Assembly (NCBI GenBank): GCA_965199805.1
Contig: CBDATO010000001.1
Location: 2,852,001 to 2,916,000 of the forward strand
DNA length: 64,000 nt
Direction: 5' to 3'
Source of the DNA: DATAZK01 sp965199805
GTDB lineage: Bacteria > Actinomycetota > Actinomycetes > Frankiales > Frankiaceae
Shown here piece by piece: positions 1-9,596 of the stretch; the first letter of the stretch is position 1; every line of letters begins with the position of its first letter. The translations under genes and the position numbers were made by a program. Under the pieces are notes generated by a model. The model did not search any database. It saw nothing but the letters and a program-made list of their open reading frames with translations, and was not told the origin of the DNA.

Positions 1-982
1 GCGCGATCTCGTACGCGAGCCCGACCCCGATGACGATGGTCGTGGCCATGGCATGAGGGCTGGCCAGGGCGGAGCCGGAGAGCTCGACGACCTCGTGCCC
101 GAGCGAGGTGAGCAGGTCGGCCGCGCCGCGGGCCGCGGTCACGCACTCGGCGTCGACGGGACCCCCGCTCGGCAGGTCGAGGAACATCCCGATCCGCAGC
201 CGGCGCGGATCCTCGGCGACGTCCTGCACCCACGGACGGGTCGGCGGGGGAGCTGTGTGCAGATCACCGGGTACGGGCCCGGCTGTCCAGTCGAGCACCG
301 CGGCGCTGTCGCGTACCGAGCGGGTGAGCACGTGCTCGTACGTCAGCGGTCCCCAGTACTCGCCGTGGTCGGGCGCGAGCGAATTGCGGTCGCGGCTCGG
401 CTTGAGGCCGACGAGCCCGCAGCAGGAGGCGGGGATGCGGATGGAGCCGCCCATGTCGTTGCCGTGCGCGGCCGGGACGATGCCGGCGGCGACGGCCGCC
501 GCCGAGCCGCCGCTGGACCCGCCGGGGGAGCGGTCGAGGGCCCACGGGTTGTGCGCCGGCCCCCAGCCGAGCGGCTCGGTGGTGGACGACATCGTCAGCT
601 CGGGCACCTTCGTGCGGCCGAGCAGCACGAAGCCGGCCTGCCGGTAGCGACGGGCCAGCTCGGTGTCGTGCGGCGCGCGCCAGGCGTTGCCCTTCAGCGA
701 CGCCAGGCCGTGGGAGTACGGGTCACCCTCGGAGTGCTGGACCGCGTCCTTGAGCAGGAACGGCACCCCGCGGAACGGCCCGTCGGGCAGCTCGCCGGCG
801 GCTTGCGTACGCGCCCGGTCGAAACTCTCCGACACCAGCAGCTGCAGCTGCGGCTCGAGCGTCTGCAGCCGTTCGATGGCGGCGTCGACGAGCTCCGCCG
901 CACTGATCTGCCCGGTACGGACGAGCTCCGCCTGGGCCGTGGCGTCGGCCCAGCGGAGCTCGTCCTTCGTCGCGTCGGTCAC
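1..982 (-). CDS. Amidase, amidase-signature family (3' end beyond window)
   Basis: Hydrolyses a C-N amide bond; the substrate cannot be inferred. Reading leftward from a GTG at 982, the protein shows the Ser-cisSer-Lys triad of amidase-signature enzymes: the Lys in FLLKDAV, the cis-Ser in the glycine/serine-rich SPGGSSGGSAAAVAAG segment, and the nucleophile region GNDMGGSIRIPAS. About 327 residues are visible of a usual 450-500, and the frame is open at the left edge. A TTG at 994 is an alternative start. The gene lies just downstream of the M23 lipoprotein on the same strand. It could serve the nearby pyrimidine/amide catabolic operon, but that is inference from proximity only. Confidence 0.88.
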   Translation of the reverse strand, partial: MTDATKDELRWADATAQAELVRTGQISAAELVDAAIERLQTLEPQLQLLVSESFDRARTQAAGELPDGPFRGVPFLLKDAVQHSEGDPYSHGLASLKGNAWRAPHDTELARRYRQAGFVLLGRTKVPELTMSSTTEPLGWGPAHNPWALDRSPGGSSGGSAAAVAAGIVPAAHGNDMGGSIRIPASCCGLVGLKPSRDRNSLAPDHGEYWGPLTYEHVLTRSVRDSAAVLDWTAGPVPGDLHTAPPPTRPWVQDVAEDPRRLRIGMFLDLPSGGPVDAECVTAARGAADLLTSLGHEVVELSGSALASPHAMATTIVIGVGLAYEIA

Positions 983-1013
983 CGGGACAGACAAGCACCC
1001 GGTGTTCGCGCGG

Positions 1014-1529
1014 TCAGCGCGGGGGGATCAGCGGCAGCGGGTCGACCGCGTGGCCGTACTTGTAGATCTCGAAGTGCAGGTGCGGCCCGGTCGAGTTGCC
1101 GGTGGAGCCGACGAGCCCGATGGTCTGGCCGGCCTTCACCTTGGTGCCGGGGTGCACGAAGATGTACGACTGGTGGCCGTAGCAGCTCTTGAAGTTCGAG
1201 TCGCGCACGATGCAGGTGTAGTTGCCGTAGCCGTAGTACCAGCCGGCCTGGCTGACGACCCCGTTGGTGGCCGCCTTGATCGGCGTGCCGATCGGTGCGT
1301 ACAGGTCGATCCCGGGATGGCTGCCGGAGAACCCCTGCGAGAGGGTGCCCTTGCCGGCCAGCGGGTTCCAGATGAGCTGGGCCGGTGAGCAGGCGCTCAG
1401 CGTGAGGGCGGTGGCGGCGCCACCGGCGGCCAGCATCCCGATCTTGACGCCGTGCCGGGTGGGGCTCTTTGCAGTGGTGGACGGCCGTTTGAAGCGCGTC
1501 TGCACCTTCGACAATCCGAAAGCGGGCAT
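1014..1529 (-). CDS. M23 family metallopeptidase, lipoprotein
   Basis: Predicted lipid-anchored peptidoglycan endopeptidase of 171 aa. The N-terminus has basic residues, then a hydrophobic stretch ending in the lipobox-like LTLSAC (about residue 47). The LytM/M23 fold follows, with the zinc ligands in GSHPGIDL and the second motif GPHLHFE near the C-terminus. The start ATG at 1529 has a GGGAGG ribosome site 6-7 bases upstream. The upstream leader is a c-di-AMP riboswitch, a well-known arrangement for cell-wall hydrolases in actinobacteria, so expression should respond to c-di-AMP. A related but truncated M23 gene lies near 44.2-44.46 kb. Confidence 0.93.
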   Translation of the reverse strand: MPAFGLSKVQTRFKRPSTTAKSPTRHGVKIGMLAAGGAATALTLSACSPAQLIWNPLAGKGTLSQGFSGSHPGIDLYAPIGTPIKAATNGVVSQAGWYYGYGNYTCIVRDSNFKSCYGHQSYIFVHPGTKVKAGQTIGLVGSTGNSTGPHLHFEIYKYGHAVDPLPLIPPR

Positions 1530-1539
1530 GCGTTTTCCT

Positions 1540-1715
1540 CCCAGTCGCCTGCGAGGTCAGCTGACGGGTTCGGACTGGGATAGCCCGGCCGGATCGCTCC
1601 GACTTCACCCCGTGCCACGACGCTGCCGGAAGGCATCGACGCGGCGGTTGGGTCCCCCGCTCCCGCCCGGTGTACGTAGGGACCCGCGCGGCGTGGGCGG
1701 GATTCGGCGTGCCGC
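1540..1715 (-). promoter_or_regulatory. ydaO/yuaA-type c-di-AMP riboswitch in the leader of the M23 peptidase
   Basis: On the minus strand the leader carries, in order and at the expected spacing, the conserved blocks of the ydaO motif: AGCGGGGGACCCAA, then ACGGGGTGAAGTC, then GGGCTATCCC, then CCGAACCCGTCAGCTGACC, ending in CTCGCAGGCG immediately before the ribosome site. These match the ligand-binding core of c-di-AMP riboswitches. In this family ligand binding switches expression off, usually by transcription termination; in this GC-rich leader the ribosome site lies directly after the last conserved block, so occlusion of translation is also possible. The outer edges are approximate. Confidence 0.95.
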
Positions 1716-1839
1716 TGCGCGGGTGACGGCGGGCACGGTGTGCCTGCCAGCAAGCACTCAACCAGATGCGCATGTGGGTGTCATCGCGTTGATCTGATGC
1801 GTGGGTCACGCCGTCGGGTGCCCCGATCAGGCAGGAAGC

Positions 1840-3201
1840 TCAGCGTCTGCGTCGTACGCCCTCGTCGGCGTCGGCCGCCGCCAGCAGCTCCGCCACCCGG
1901 TCCGCGTCGTGCCGCAGCAGCCCGCTCGTGACGCGTACGTGATCGCCGGCGAGGGGCCGCACTGTGAACGGCGAGCCCGCCGCCACCCCGATGCCGTTGG
2001 CCGCCATGGCCAGCAGGACGGACTGCTCGTCGTGCACGGCGACCCAGGTGTTGATGCCGTCGCCGCGCGGGGCCGACAGCCCCCGAGACGCCAGCGCCGT
2101 CAGCAGCGTCTCGCGGCGCCCGGTGTAGATGTCGCGGGCCCGGGCGACGGAGGCCTGCGTCGTCGGGTCGCGCAGCAGCTCGAGCAGGACGTGCTGGAGC
2201 ATGCGGCTGGACCACCCCGGCCCGAGCAGCCGGCGGTCGACCAGCGGACCGATGACCCGCTCCGGCCCGGCCATCGCCGCCAGCCGCAGGTCCGGGCCGT
2301 AGCACTTGGAGAAGCTGCGGATGAGCACGGTGGCGTCGGGGAGCCACTGCCCGAGGCTGACCGGGGCGCTCTGGGCGATGTCGCCGGAGTGGTCGTCCTC
2401 GACGACGAGCGTGTCGGTGGGGCGCAGCAGGTCGGCGAGCTCCGCGGCCCGCTCGCGCGTCAGGCCGGCGCCGGTCGGGTTGTGCGCCCGCGGCTGGAGG
2501 AAGACGGCGACCGGTTCGGAGCGCAGGCCGGCGGCGAGTGACTCCGGCGTCACCCCGTCCTCGTCGAGGTCGAGGGTGATGAGCACGGCGCCGACCAGCT
2601 CGAGCAGGTCGAGCAGCGGGGGATAGGCGGGGTTCTCGATCAGCACGTGGCTGCCGAGGTGCACCTGCTCGCGGACGATGCGGTCGAGGGCATCCATCGC
2701 GCCGTCGACGACGGTCAGCTGGTCGGGCTCGTACGGCCAGCGCTCCCGCAGCGTGTCCTCGAGCTCGGGGATGACGGGGTCGTCGTAGTAGTCGCGGGTG
2801 TGGTCGGCGAGCGTCACGCGGCTGATGGCGGTGGCCATGTCGGGCAACAGCGCGAGGTCCGGAGTGCCGGTGGACAGGTCCAGCGCGGGCCGGCCGGGGG
2901 AGCCCATGGTGCGCCGCACGCGCCAGACCGAACGGGGCGACTGCTCGTCGTTGACGAAGGTGCCGCGCCGGCCCTGCGGATTGATGAGCCCGGCGCGGGT
3001 GAGCATCGCCCAGGCCTGGCTGACCGTCGTCGGGCTGGTGCCGAGCGCGGCGGCCAGCTCGCGGACGGTGGGCAGGCGCGTGCCCGGCGTCAGCTCACCG
3101 CCGCGGATGAGGCGGCCGACCGCGCCGGCGACCCCGCCGGGGCTGCGCTCCTCAACGGCGGGAACGATGACTTCGAGCACGCGGGTCACCGTGACAGTCA
3201 C
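1840..3201 (-). CDS. MocR/GntR-family regulator with aminotransferase-like domain
   Basis: 453-aa transcription factor. Residues about 10-80 are a GntR winged helix (GGELTPGTRLPTVREL, then TSPTTVSQAW). Residues about 100-440 form a fold-type I aminotransferase-like effector domain that probably binds PLP, with the expected lysine in RSFSKCYGPDL. MocR proteins sense PLP-linked amino acids or small ligands. It is transcribed divergently from the beta-ureidopropionase operon across about 125 bp, so it is the natural candidate regulator, comparable to PydR-type MocR regulators of pyrimidine use. GTG at 3201 is one of several close in-frame GTG starts (3201, 3189), so the N-terminus is uncertain by a few residues. 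Confidence 0.9.
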   Translation of the reverse strand: MTVTVTRVLEVIVPAVEERSPGGVAGAVGRLIRGGELTPGTRLPTVRELAAALGTSPTTVSQAWAMLTRAGLINPQGRRGTFVNDEQSPRSVWRVRRTMGSPGRPALDLSTGTPDLALLPDMATAISRVTLADHTRDYYDDPVIPELEDTLRERWPYEPDQLTVVDGAMDALDRIVREQVHLGSHVLIENPAYPPLLDLLELVGAVLITLDLDEDGVTPESLAAGLRSEPVAVFLQPRAHNPTGAGLTRERAAELADLLRPTDTLVVEDDHSGDIAQSAPVSLGQWLPDATVLIRSFSKCYGPDLRLAAMAGPERVIGPLVDRRLLGPGWSSRMLQHVLLELLRDPTTQASVARARDIYTGRRETLLTALASRGLSAPRGDGINTWVAVHDEQSVLLAMAANGIGVAAGSPFTVRPLAGDHVRVTSGLLRHDADRVAELLAAADADEGVRRRR

Positions 3202-3233
3202 CGCCTCGATGACGCAGGTGGCACGCCCGGACG

Positions 3234-3282
3234 CGTAACACGACGTAACAATTCAACCCTAGACACGCTTTGTACTAGCACA
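3234..3282. promoter_or_regulatory. Intergenic operator candidates between MocR gene and pyrimidine operon
   Basis: The divergent intergenic region holds two direct copies of CGTAACA (3234-3240 and 3244-3250), spaced by exactly one helical turn. Direct repeats are typical of MocR binding sites. It also holds a near-palindrome TGTACTAGCACA at 3271-3282, just upstream of the operon start. These are sequence observations; the assignment to the MocR protein is inference. Confidence 0.45.
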
Positions 3283-3325
3283 TAACGTCTGAGCCTGTCA
3301 CCGGCACCGCCACGAGGAGATCGCT

Positions 3326-4168
3326 TTGGTTGCGAACACCATCCGCGCCGCCCTGGTCCAGACCACCTGGACCGGCGACAAGGAGACGATGATCAAGGCG
3401 CACGAGGAGTACGCGCGGGAAGCCGCCGCTGCCGGCGTCAAGGTGATCTGCTTCCAGGAGCTCTTCTACGGCCCCTATTTCTGCCAGGTGCAGGACTCGG
3501 CCTATTTCGACTACGCGGAGTCGATTCCCGGCCCCACGACCGAGCGTTTCCAGGCTCTCGCCAAGGAGCTCGGCATGGTGATGGTGCTGCCGATGTACGA
3601 GCGCGAGCAGGAGGGCGTCCTCTACAACACCGCGGCGGTGGTGGACGCCGACGGCAGCTACCTCGGCAAGTACCGCAAGACGATGATCCCGCAGGTCGCC
3701 GGCTTCTGGGAGAAGTTCTACTTCCGTCCGGGCAACCTCGGCTACCCCGTATTCGACACCGCCGTGGGCAAGGTCGGCGTCTACATCTGCTACGACCGCC
3801 ACTTCCCCGAGGGCTGGCGCGCGCTCGGCCTCAACGGTGCGCAGATCGTCTTCAACCCGTCGGCCACCAGCCGCGGCCTGTCGAACTACATCTGGCGCGT
3901 CGAGCAGCCCGCCGCTGCCGTCGCCAACCAGTACTACGTGGGCGCGATCAACCGGGTCGGCATCGAGGAGCTCGGCGACGACGACTTCTACGGCACGTCG
4001 TACTTCGTCGACCCCGAGGGGAAGATGGTCGGCGACGTCGCCAGTGACGGCTCGCCCGAGCTGGTCATCCGTGACCTCGACATGGACCTGATCAAGACGG
4101 TGCGCGACCGCTGGGCCTTCTACCGCGACCGTCGCCCGGACATGTACGGCGACCTGACGAAGGCCTGA
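3326..4168 (+). CDS. Beta-ureidopropionase (N-carbamoyl-beta-alanine amidohydrolase), nitrilase superfamily
   Basis: Hydrolyses N-carbamoyl-beta-alanine (or N-carbamoyl-beta-aminoisobutyrate) to the beta-amino acid, CO2 and ammonia, the third step of reductive pyrimidine degradation. The 280-aa protein has the nitrilase Glu-Lys-Cys triad: Glu45 in CFQELF, Lys118 in KYRKTMIP, Cys155 in YICYDRHFPE. The length fits the bacterial family. The start is TTG at 3326 with GAGGAG about 7 bases upstream; no better start is available. It is the first gene of the operon, 11 bp before dihydropyrimidinase. Other carbamoyl-amide substrates are possible, but the neighbour fixes the likely role. Confidence 0.92.
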   Translation: MVANTIRAALVQTTWTGDKETMIKAHEEYAREAAAAGVKVICFQELFYGPYFCQVQDSAYFDYAESIPGPTTERFQALAKELGMVMVLPMYEREQEGVLYNTAAVVDADGSYLGKYRKTMIPQVAGFWEKFYFRPGNLGYPVFDTAVGKVGVYICYDRHFPEGWRALGLNGAQIVFNPSATSRGLSNYIWRVEQPAAAVANQYYVGAINRVGIEELGDDDFYGTSYFVDPEGKMVGDVASDGSPELVIRDLDMDLIKTVRDRWAFYRDRRPDMYGDLTKA

Positions 4169-4179
4169 CGGGTCTCGGG

Positions 4180-5589
4180 ATGGCAACCACCCTCATCTCC
4201 GGCGGCACCGTCGTCAGCGCGACCGGCCCGTATCCGGCCGACGTGCTGATCGACGGGGAGACGATCGCCGCCCTGTACGCGCCCGGCACGGCCACGGGCG
4301 TCACCGCGGACCGCACGATCGACGCCACGGGCAAGTACGTCGTGCCGGGCGGGATCGACGTGCACACCCACATGCAGATGCCCTTCGGTGGCACCGAGGC
4401 GAGCGACACCTTCGCCACCGGCACCACCGCGGCGGCGTGGGGCGGCACGACGACGATCATCGACTTCGCCCTGCAGCGTCACGGTGAGGTCGTGCAGGAC
4501 GGCCTGGCCTCGTGGCACGAGAAGGCGGCCGGCAACTGCGCTATCGACTACGGCTTCCACATGATCCTCGGCGACGTCACCCCCGACGCGCTGAAGGCCA
4601 TGGACTCCCTCGTCCGTGACGAGGGCGTGACCAGCTTCAAGCTCTTCATGGGCTACCCGGGCGTCTTCTACAGCGACGACGGGCAGATCCTGCGGGCGAT
4701 GCAGACGGCGCGGGCCAACGGCGCGACGATCATGATGCACGCCGAGAACGGCATCGCCATCGACGTGCTCATCGAGCAGTCCGTCGCCCGCGGCGACACC
4801 GACCCGATCTTCCACGGGCTCACCCGCCCGGAGGCGCTCGAGGCCGAGGCCACCACGCGGGCGATCTTCCTGGCCGAGGTGGCGAACGACGTCCCGCTCT
4901 ACATCGTGCATCTGTCGGCGAGCCGGGCCCTCGACGCGGTCGCCGCCGCGCGCAGCACCGGCCGCAACGTCTTCGCCGAGACCTGCCCGCAGTACCTCTA
5001 CCTGACGCTGGAGGACCAGCTCGGCGCCCCCGGCTTCGAGGGCGCCAAGTACGTCTGCTCGACCCCGCTGCGCAGCAAGCACGAGCACCACTCGCGCGAC
5101 CTGTGGTCCGGCCTGCGGCGTAACGACCTCGCGATCGTCTCGACCGACCACTGCCCCTTCTGCTTCAAGGACCAGAAGGAGCTGGGACGCGGCGACTTCT
5201 CCAAGATCCCCAACGGGATCGGCGGCGTCGAGCACCGCATGGACCTGACGTACCAGGGTGTCGTCAGCGGCAACCTGTCACTGGCGCGCTGGGTCGAGAC
5301 CTGCGCGACCACGCCGGCCCGGATGTTCGGGCTCTACCCGCGCAAGGGCGTCATCGCGCCCGGCTCGGACGCGGACGTCGTCATCTACGACCCCAACGGC
5401 CGCACCGAGATCGGCGTCGCGAGCCACCACATGAGCATGGACTACTCGGCCTACGAGGGATACGTGATCGACGGCCACGTCGACACCGTCCTGTCGCGCG
5501 GCTCGGTCGTCGTCGACCAGAACACGTTCTCCGGCCGCCTCGGGCACGGCAATTACCTGCCCCGCGGCCTCTCACAGTACCTCATCTGA
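4180..5589 (+). CDS. hydA: Dihydropyrimidinase (hydantoinase family)
   Basis: Opens 5,6-dihydrouracil or dihydrothymine to N-carbamoyl-beta-amino acids; the family often accepts hydantoins. The protein has 469 aa with metal ligands His62 and His64 in the HTHM motif, the carboxylated Lys154 in TSFKLFMGY, further metal histidines around MMHAENG and YIVHLSASRA, and the conserved STDHCPF. It is placed directly after beta-ureidopropionase, which hydrolyses its product. D-hydantoinase or allantoinase-like activity cannot be excluded, but the neighbouring enzymes favour pyrimidine breakdown. Confidence 0.93.
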   Translation: MATTLISGGTVVSATGPYPADVLIDGETIAALYAPGTATGVTADRTIDATGKYVVPGGIDVHTHMQMPFGGTEASDTFATGTTAAAWGGTTTIIDFALQRHGEVVQDGLASWHEKAAGNCAIDYGFHMILGDVTPDALKAMDSLVRDEGVTSFKLFMGYPGVFYSDDGQILRAMQTARANGATIMMHAENGIAIDVLIEQSVARGDTDPIFHGLTRPEALEAEATTRAIFLAEVANDVPLYIVHLSASRALDAVAAARSTGRNVFAETCPQYLYLTLEDQLGAPGFEGAKYVCSTPLRSKHEHHSRDLWSGLRRNDLAIVSTDHCPFCFKDQKELGRGDFSKIPNGIGGVEHRMDLTYQGVVSGNLSLARWVETCATTPARMFGLYPRKGVIAPGSDADVVIYDPNGRTEIGVASHHMSMDYSAYEGYVIDGHVDTVLSRGSVVVDQNTFSGRLGHGNYLPRGLSQYLI

Positions 5590-5617
5590 GTTTTCGAACC
5601 GAAGGACGTAGCAACAC

Positions 5618-7111
<1,494 letters not shown>

Positions 7112-7155
7112 CGGGAGTGACGGACCCCCGTGACTCCACCTTCGAGGACCAGCCG

Positions 7156-8175
7156 ATGGACTTCGGCGTGGTCCTGCAGACCAACCCGCCGGCCTCCCGC
7201 GTCGTCGAGCTGGCCCGCCAGGCCGAGATGCACGGCTTCAGCCACGCCTGGACCTTCGACTCGCACCTGCTGTGGCAGGAGCCGTTCGTCATCTACAGCC
7301 AGATCCTCGCGGCCACCCGCAAGATCACAGTCGGCCCGATGGTCACCAACCCGGCCACCCGCGACTGGACGGTCACGGCCTCGCTGTTCGCCACGCTGAA
7401 CGACATGTTCGGCAACCGCACGGTCTGCGGCATCGGACGCGGCGACTCGGCCGTCCGCGCCACCAACGGCAAGCCGACGACGCTCGCCACCTTGCGCGAG
7501 TGCGTCACGACGGTCCGCGAGCTGGCCAACGGTCGCGAGGCCGATTACAACGGCGGCCGCGTACGCCTGCCCTGGGCGAGCAAGAGCGAGCTCGAGGTGT
7601 GGGTGGCCGCGTACGGGCCGAAGGCACTGGCCCTGACCGGCGAGATCGGCGACGGCTTCATCCTGCAGCTCGCCGACCCCGACATCACCGCCTGGACCAT
7701 CAAGACCGTGCGTGAGGCCGCCGAGCAGGCCGGTCGCGACCCCGACTCGATCACGATCTGCGTGGCAGCACCCGCGTACGTCGGCGACGACCTGGCGCAC
7801 ATGCGCGACCAGTGCCGCTGGTTCGGCGGGATGGTCGGCAACCACGTGGCCGACATCGTCGAGCGGTACGGCAGCGCCGGCGATGTGCCCGCCGCCCTCA
7901 CCGACTACATCGCCGGGCGCAAGGGCTACGACTACAACGAGCACGGCCGGGCGGGCAACACGCACGCCGACTTCGTGCCGGACGAGATCGTCGACCGCTT
8001 CTGCATCCTCGGCTCCCCGGCCGAGCACCTCGCCCGCCTGCGTGAGTTGCGTGACCTCGGGGTCGACCAGTTCGCCATCTACCTTCAGCACGACGGCAAA
8101 GCCGAGACACTCGAGGCCTACGGCGAGACCGTCATCCCCGGGATGCAGCCCCGAAAGGACGCCCGACTCTCATGA
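7156..8175 (+). CDS. Luciferase-like (LLM) F420-dependent oxidoreductase
   Basis: 339-aa TIM-barrel oxidoreductase of the luciferase-like monooxygenase superfamily. It resembles the branch annotated as F420-dependent and often found beside dihydropyrimidinase genes (TIGR03842-like, assigned from memory). Visible landmarks are the N-terminal MDFGVVLQTNPPASRVVELA, FDSHLLWQEPFV, GPMVTNPATRDW, and a late GSPAEHLARLREL. The start at ATG 7156 matches the family N-terminus; a GTG at 7117, 5 bp after mmsA, would add 13 residues. The operon has no classical dihydropyrimidine dehydrogenase, so this enzyme is a candidate for the uracil/dihydrouracil redox step. That function is inference. Confidence 0.88.
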   Translation: MDFGVVLQTNPPASRVVELARQAEMHGFSHAWTFDSHLLWQEPFVIYSQILAATRKITVGPMVTNPATRDWTVTASLFATLNDMFGNRTVCGIGRGDSAVRATNGKPTTLATLRECVTTVRELANGREADYNGGRVRLPWASKSELEVWVAAYGPKALALTGEIGDGFILQLADPDITAWTIKTVREAAEQAGRDPDSITICVAAPAYVGDDLAHMRDQCRWFGGMVGNHVADIVERYGSAGDVPAALTDYIAGRKGYDYNEHGRAGNTHADFVPDEIVDRFCILGSPAEHLARLRELRDLGVDQFAIYLQHDGKAETLEAYGETVIPGMQPRKDARLS

Positions 8176-9596
8176 CGACCACCGAGCCCACGTCGCTCGA
8201 CAGCGAGCAGACCACTCTCAACCCGCGCTTTCCCGGTCGCAGCGAGGCCTGGATCACCGATCACGAGCACGTCTTCCACTCCTGGTCGGCGCAGGCCACG
8301 CTCGACCCGATCGTGGTCGCGGGCGGCAGCGGCAGCTGGTTCTGGGACGAGCAGGGCACCCGCTACCTGGACTTCTCCAGCCAGCTGGTCAACCTGAACC
8401 TCGGCCACCAGCACCCGGCGCTGGTGAAGTCCATCGTCGACAAGGCGCAGCAGCTCTGCACCCTCTCGCCGGTCTTCGCCGAGCCGAGCCGCAGCCGGGC
8501 GGCCGAGCTCATCGCGAGCCACGCCCCCGAGGGCATGAACAAGGTCTTCCTCACCACGGGCGGCGCGGAGGCCACCGAGCACGCCGTACGCATGGCGCGC
8601 CAGTTCACCAAGCGCCCGAAGGTGCTGTCGGCCTACCGCAGCTACCACGGTGCGACGTCGACGGCGATGCACCTGACCGGTGACCCGCGGCGCTGGGCGA
8701 ACGACACCGGCAACGCCGGCGTCGCGCACTTCTTCGGGCCGTACCTGTATCGCAGCCCGTTCTACGCCGAGACCCCCGAGCAGGAGTGCGAGCGGGCGCT
8801 CGCGCACCTCGAGGCGGTCATCACCCTCGAGGGGTCGCAGACCATCGCGGCGATCATCCTGGAGACGGTGGTCGGCACCAACGGCATCCTGGTGCCGCCG
8901 GACGGCTACCTCGCCGGCGTGCGTGCGCTCTGCGACAAGTACGGCATCGTCTACATCGCCGACGAGGTCATGGCCGGGTTCGGCCGCTGCGGCGAGTGGT
9001 TCGCCGTCGACCACTGGGGCATCACGCCCGACCTCATCACCTTCGCCAAGGGCCTCAACTCGGGCTACATCCCGGTCGGCGGGGTCGTGCTCAACGACGC
9101 CATCGCCGAGCACTTCGACAACCTCGCCTACCCGGGCGGCATGACGTACTCCGCCCACGTGCTGGCCTGCGCCTCGGCGGTCGGCAGCATGGAGGCGTTC
9201 GAGACGCCGACCTTCGGCAACGACGAGCAGCTGCTGCCGTACGTGCGCCGGGTGGGGGAGGAGCTCGTCCGCCCGGGCCTGGAGAAGATCGCGGCCGCGC
9301 ACCCGTCCGTCGGCGAGATCCGCGGGCTCGGCATGTTCTGGGCGATCGAGCTCGTGAAGAACCCGCAGACCCGCGAGCCGCTGGTGCCCTACAACGCTGC
9401 CGGGGCGGATGCTGCTCCGATGGCCGAGCTCGTCGCTGCCGCCAAGGCCAAGGGCATGTTCCCGTTCACGCACTTCAACCGGATGCACGTCGTCCCGCCG
9501 TGCAACACCTCCGAGGACGACCTGCGCACCGGCCTCGCGATCATCGACGAGGTGCTCGAGCTGGCGGACAAGCACGTACCGCTCGAGGCGCGATGA
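8172..9596 (+). CDS. Class III omega-amino acid aminotransferase (beta-alanine type)
   Basis: 474-aa PLP enzyme of fold type I, class III. Landmarks are GSWFWDEQGTRYLDFSSQLV, the cofactor loop TTGGAEATEHAVRMAR, the aspartate-bearing IADEVMAGFGR, and the Schiff-base lysine in ITFAKGLNSGYIPVGG. It most likely moves the amino group of beta-alanine or beta-aminoisobutyrate to pyruvate or 2-oxoglutarate, giving the semialdehyde used by MmsA. The ATG overlaps the stop of the preceding gene (ATGA), and its own stop overlaps the next start, indicating translational coupling. Confidence 0.91.
   Translation: MTTTEPTSLDSEQTTLNPRFPGRSEAWITDHEHVFHSWSAQATLDPIVVAGGSGSWFWDEQGTRYLDFSSQLVNLNLGHQHPALVKSIVDKAQQLCTLSPVFAEPSRSRAAELIASHAPEGMNKVFLTTGGAEATEHAVRMARQFTKRPKVLSAYRSYHGATSTAMHLTGDPRRWANDTGNAGVAHFFGPYLYRSPFYAETPEQECERALAHLEAVITLEGSQTIAAIILETVVGTNGILVPPDGYLAGVRALCDKYGIVYIADEVMAGFGRCGEWFAVDHWGITPDLITFAKGLNSGYIPVGGVVLNDAIAEHFDNLAYPGGMTYSAHVLACASAVGSMEAFETPTFGNDEQLLPYVRRVGEELVRPGLEKIAAAHPSVGEIRGLGMFWAIELVKNPQTREPLVPYNAAGADAAPMAELVAAAKAKGMFPFTHFNRMHVVPPCNTSEDDLRTGLAIIDEVLELADKHVPLEAR

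Noticed and set aside
53..1192. Long plus-strand open frame
   Set aside because: Arg/Gly/Pro-rich antisense shadow of the amidase and M23 genes, caused by high GC; no protein motif.
8786..9592. Open-frame extension upstream of the RbsA-type ATPase
   Set aside because: It is the shifted frame of the aminotransferase; the real ATPase starts at the ATGA overlap at 9593.
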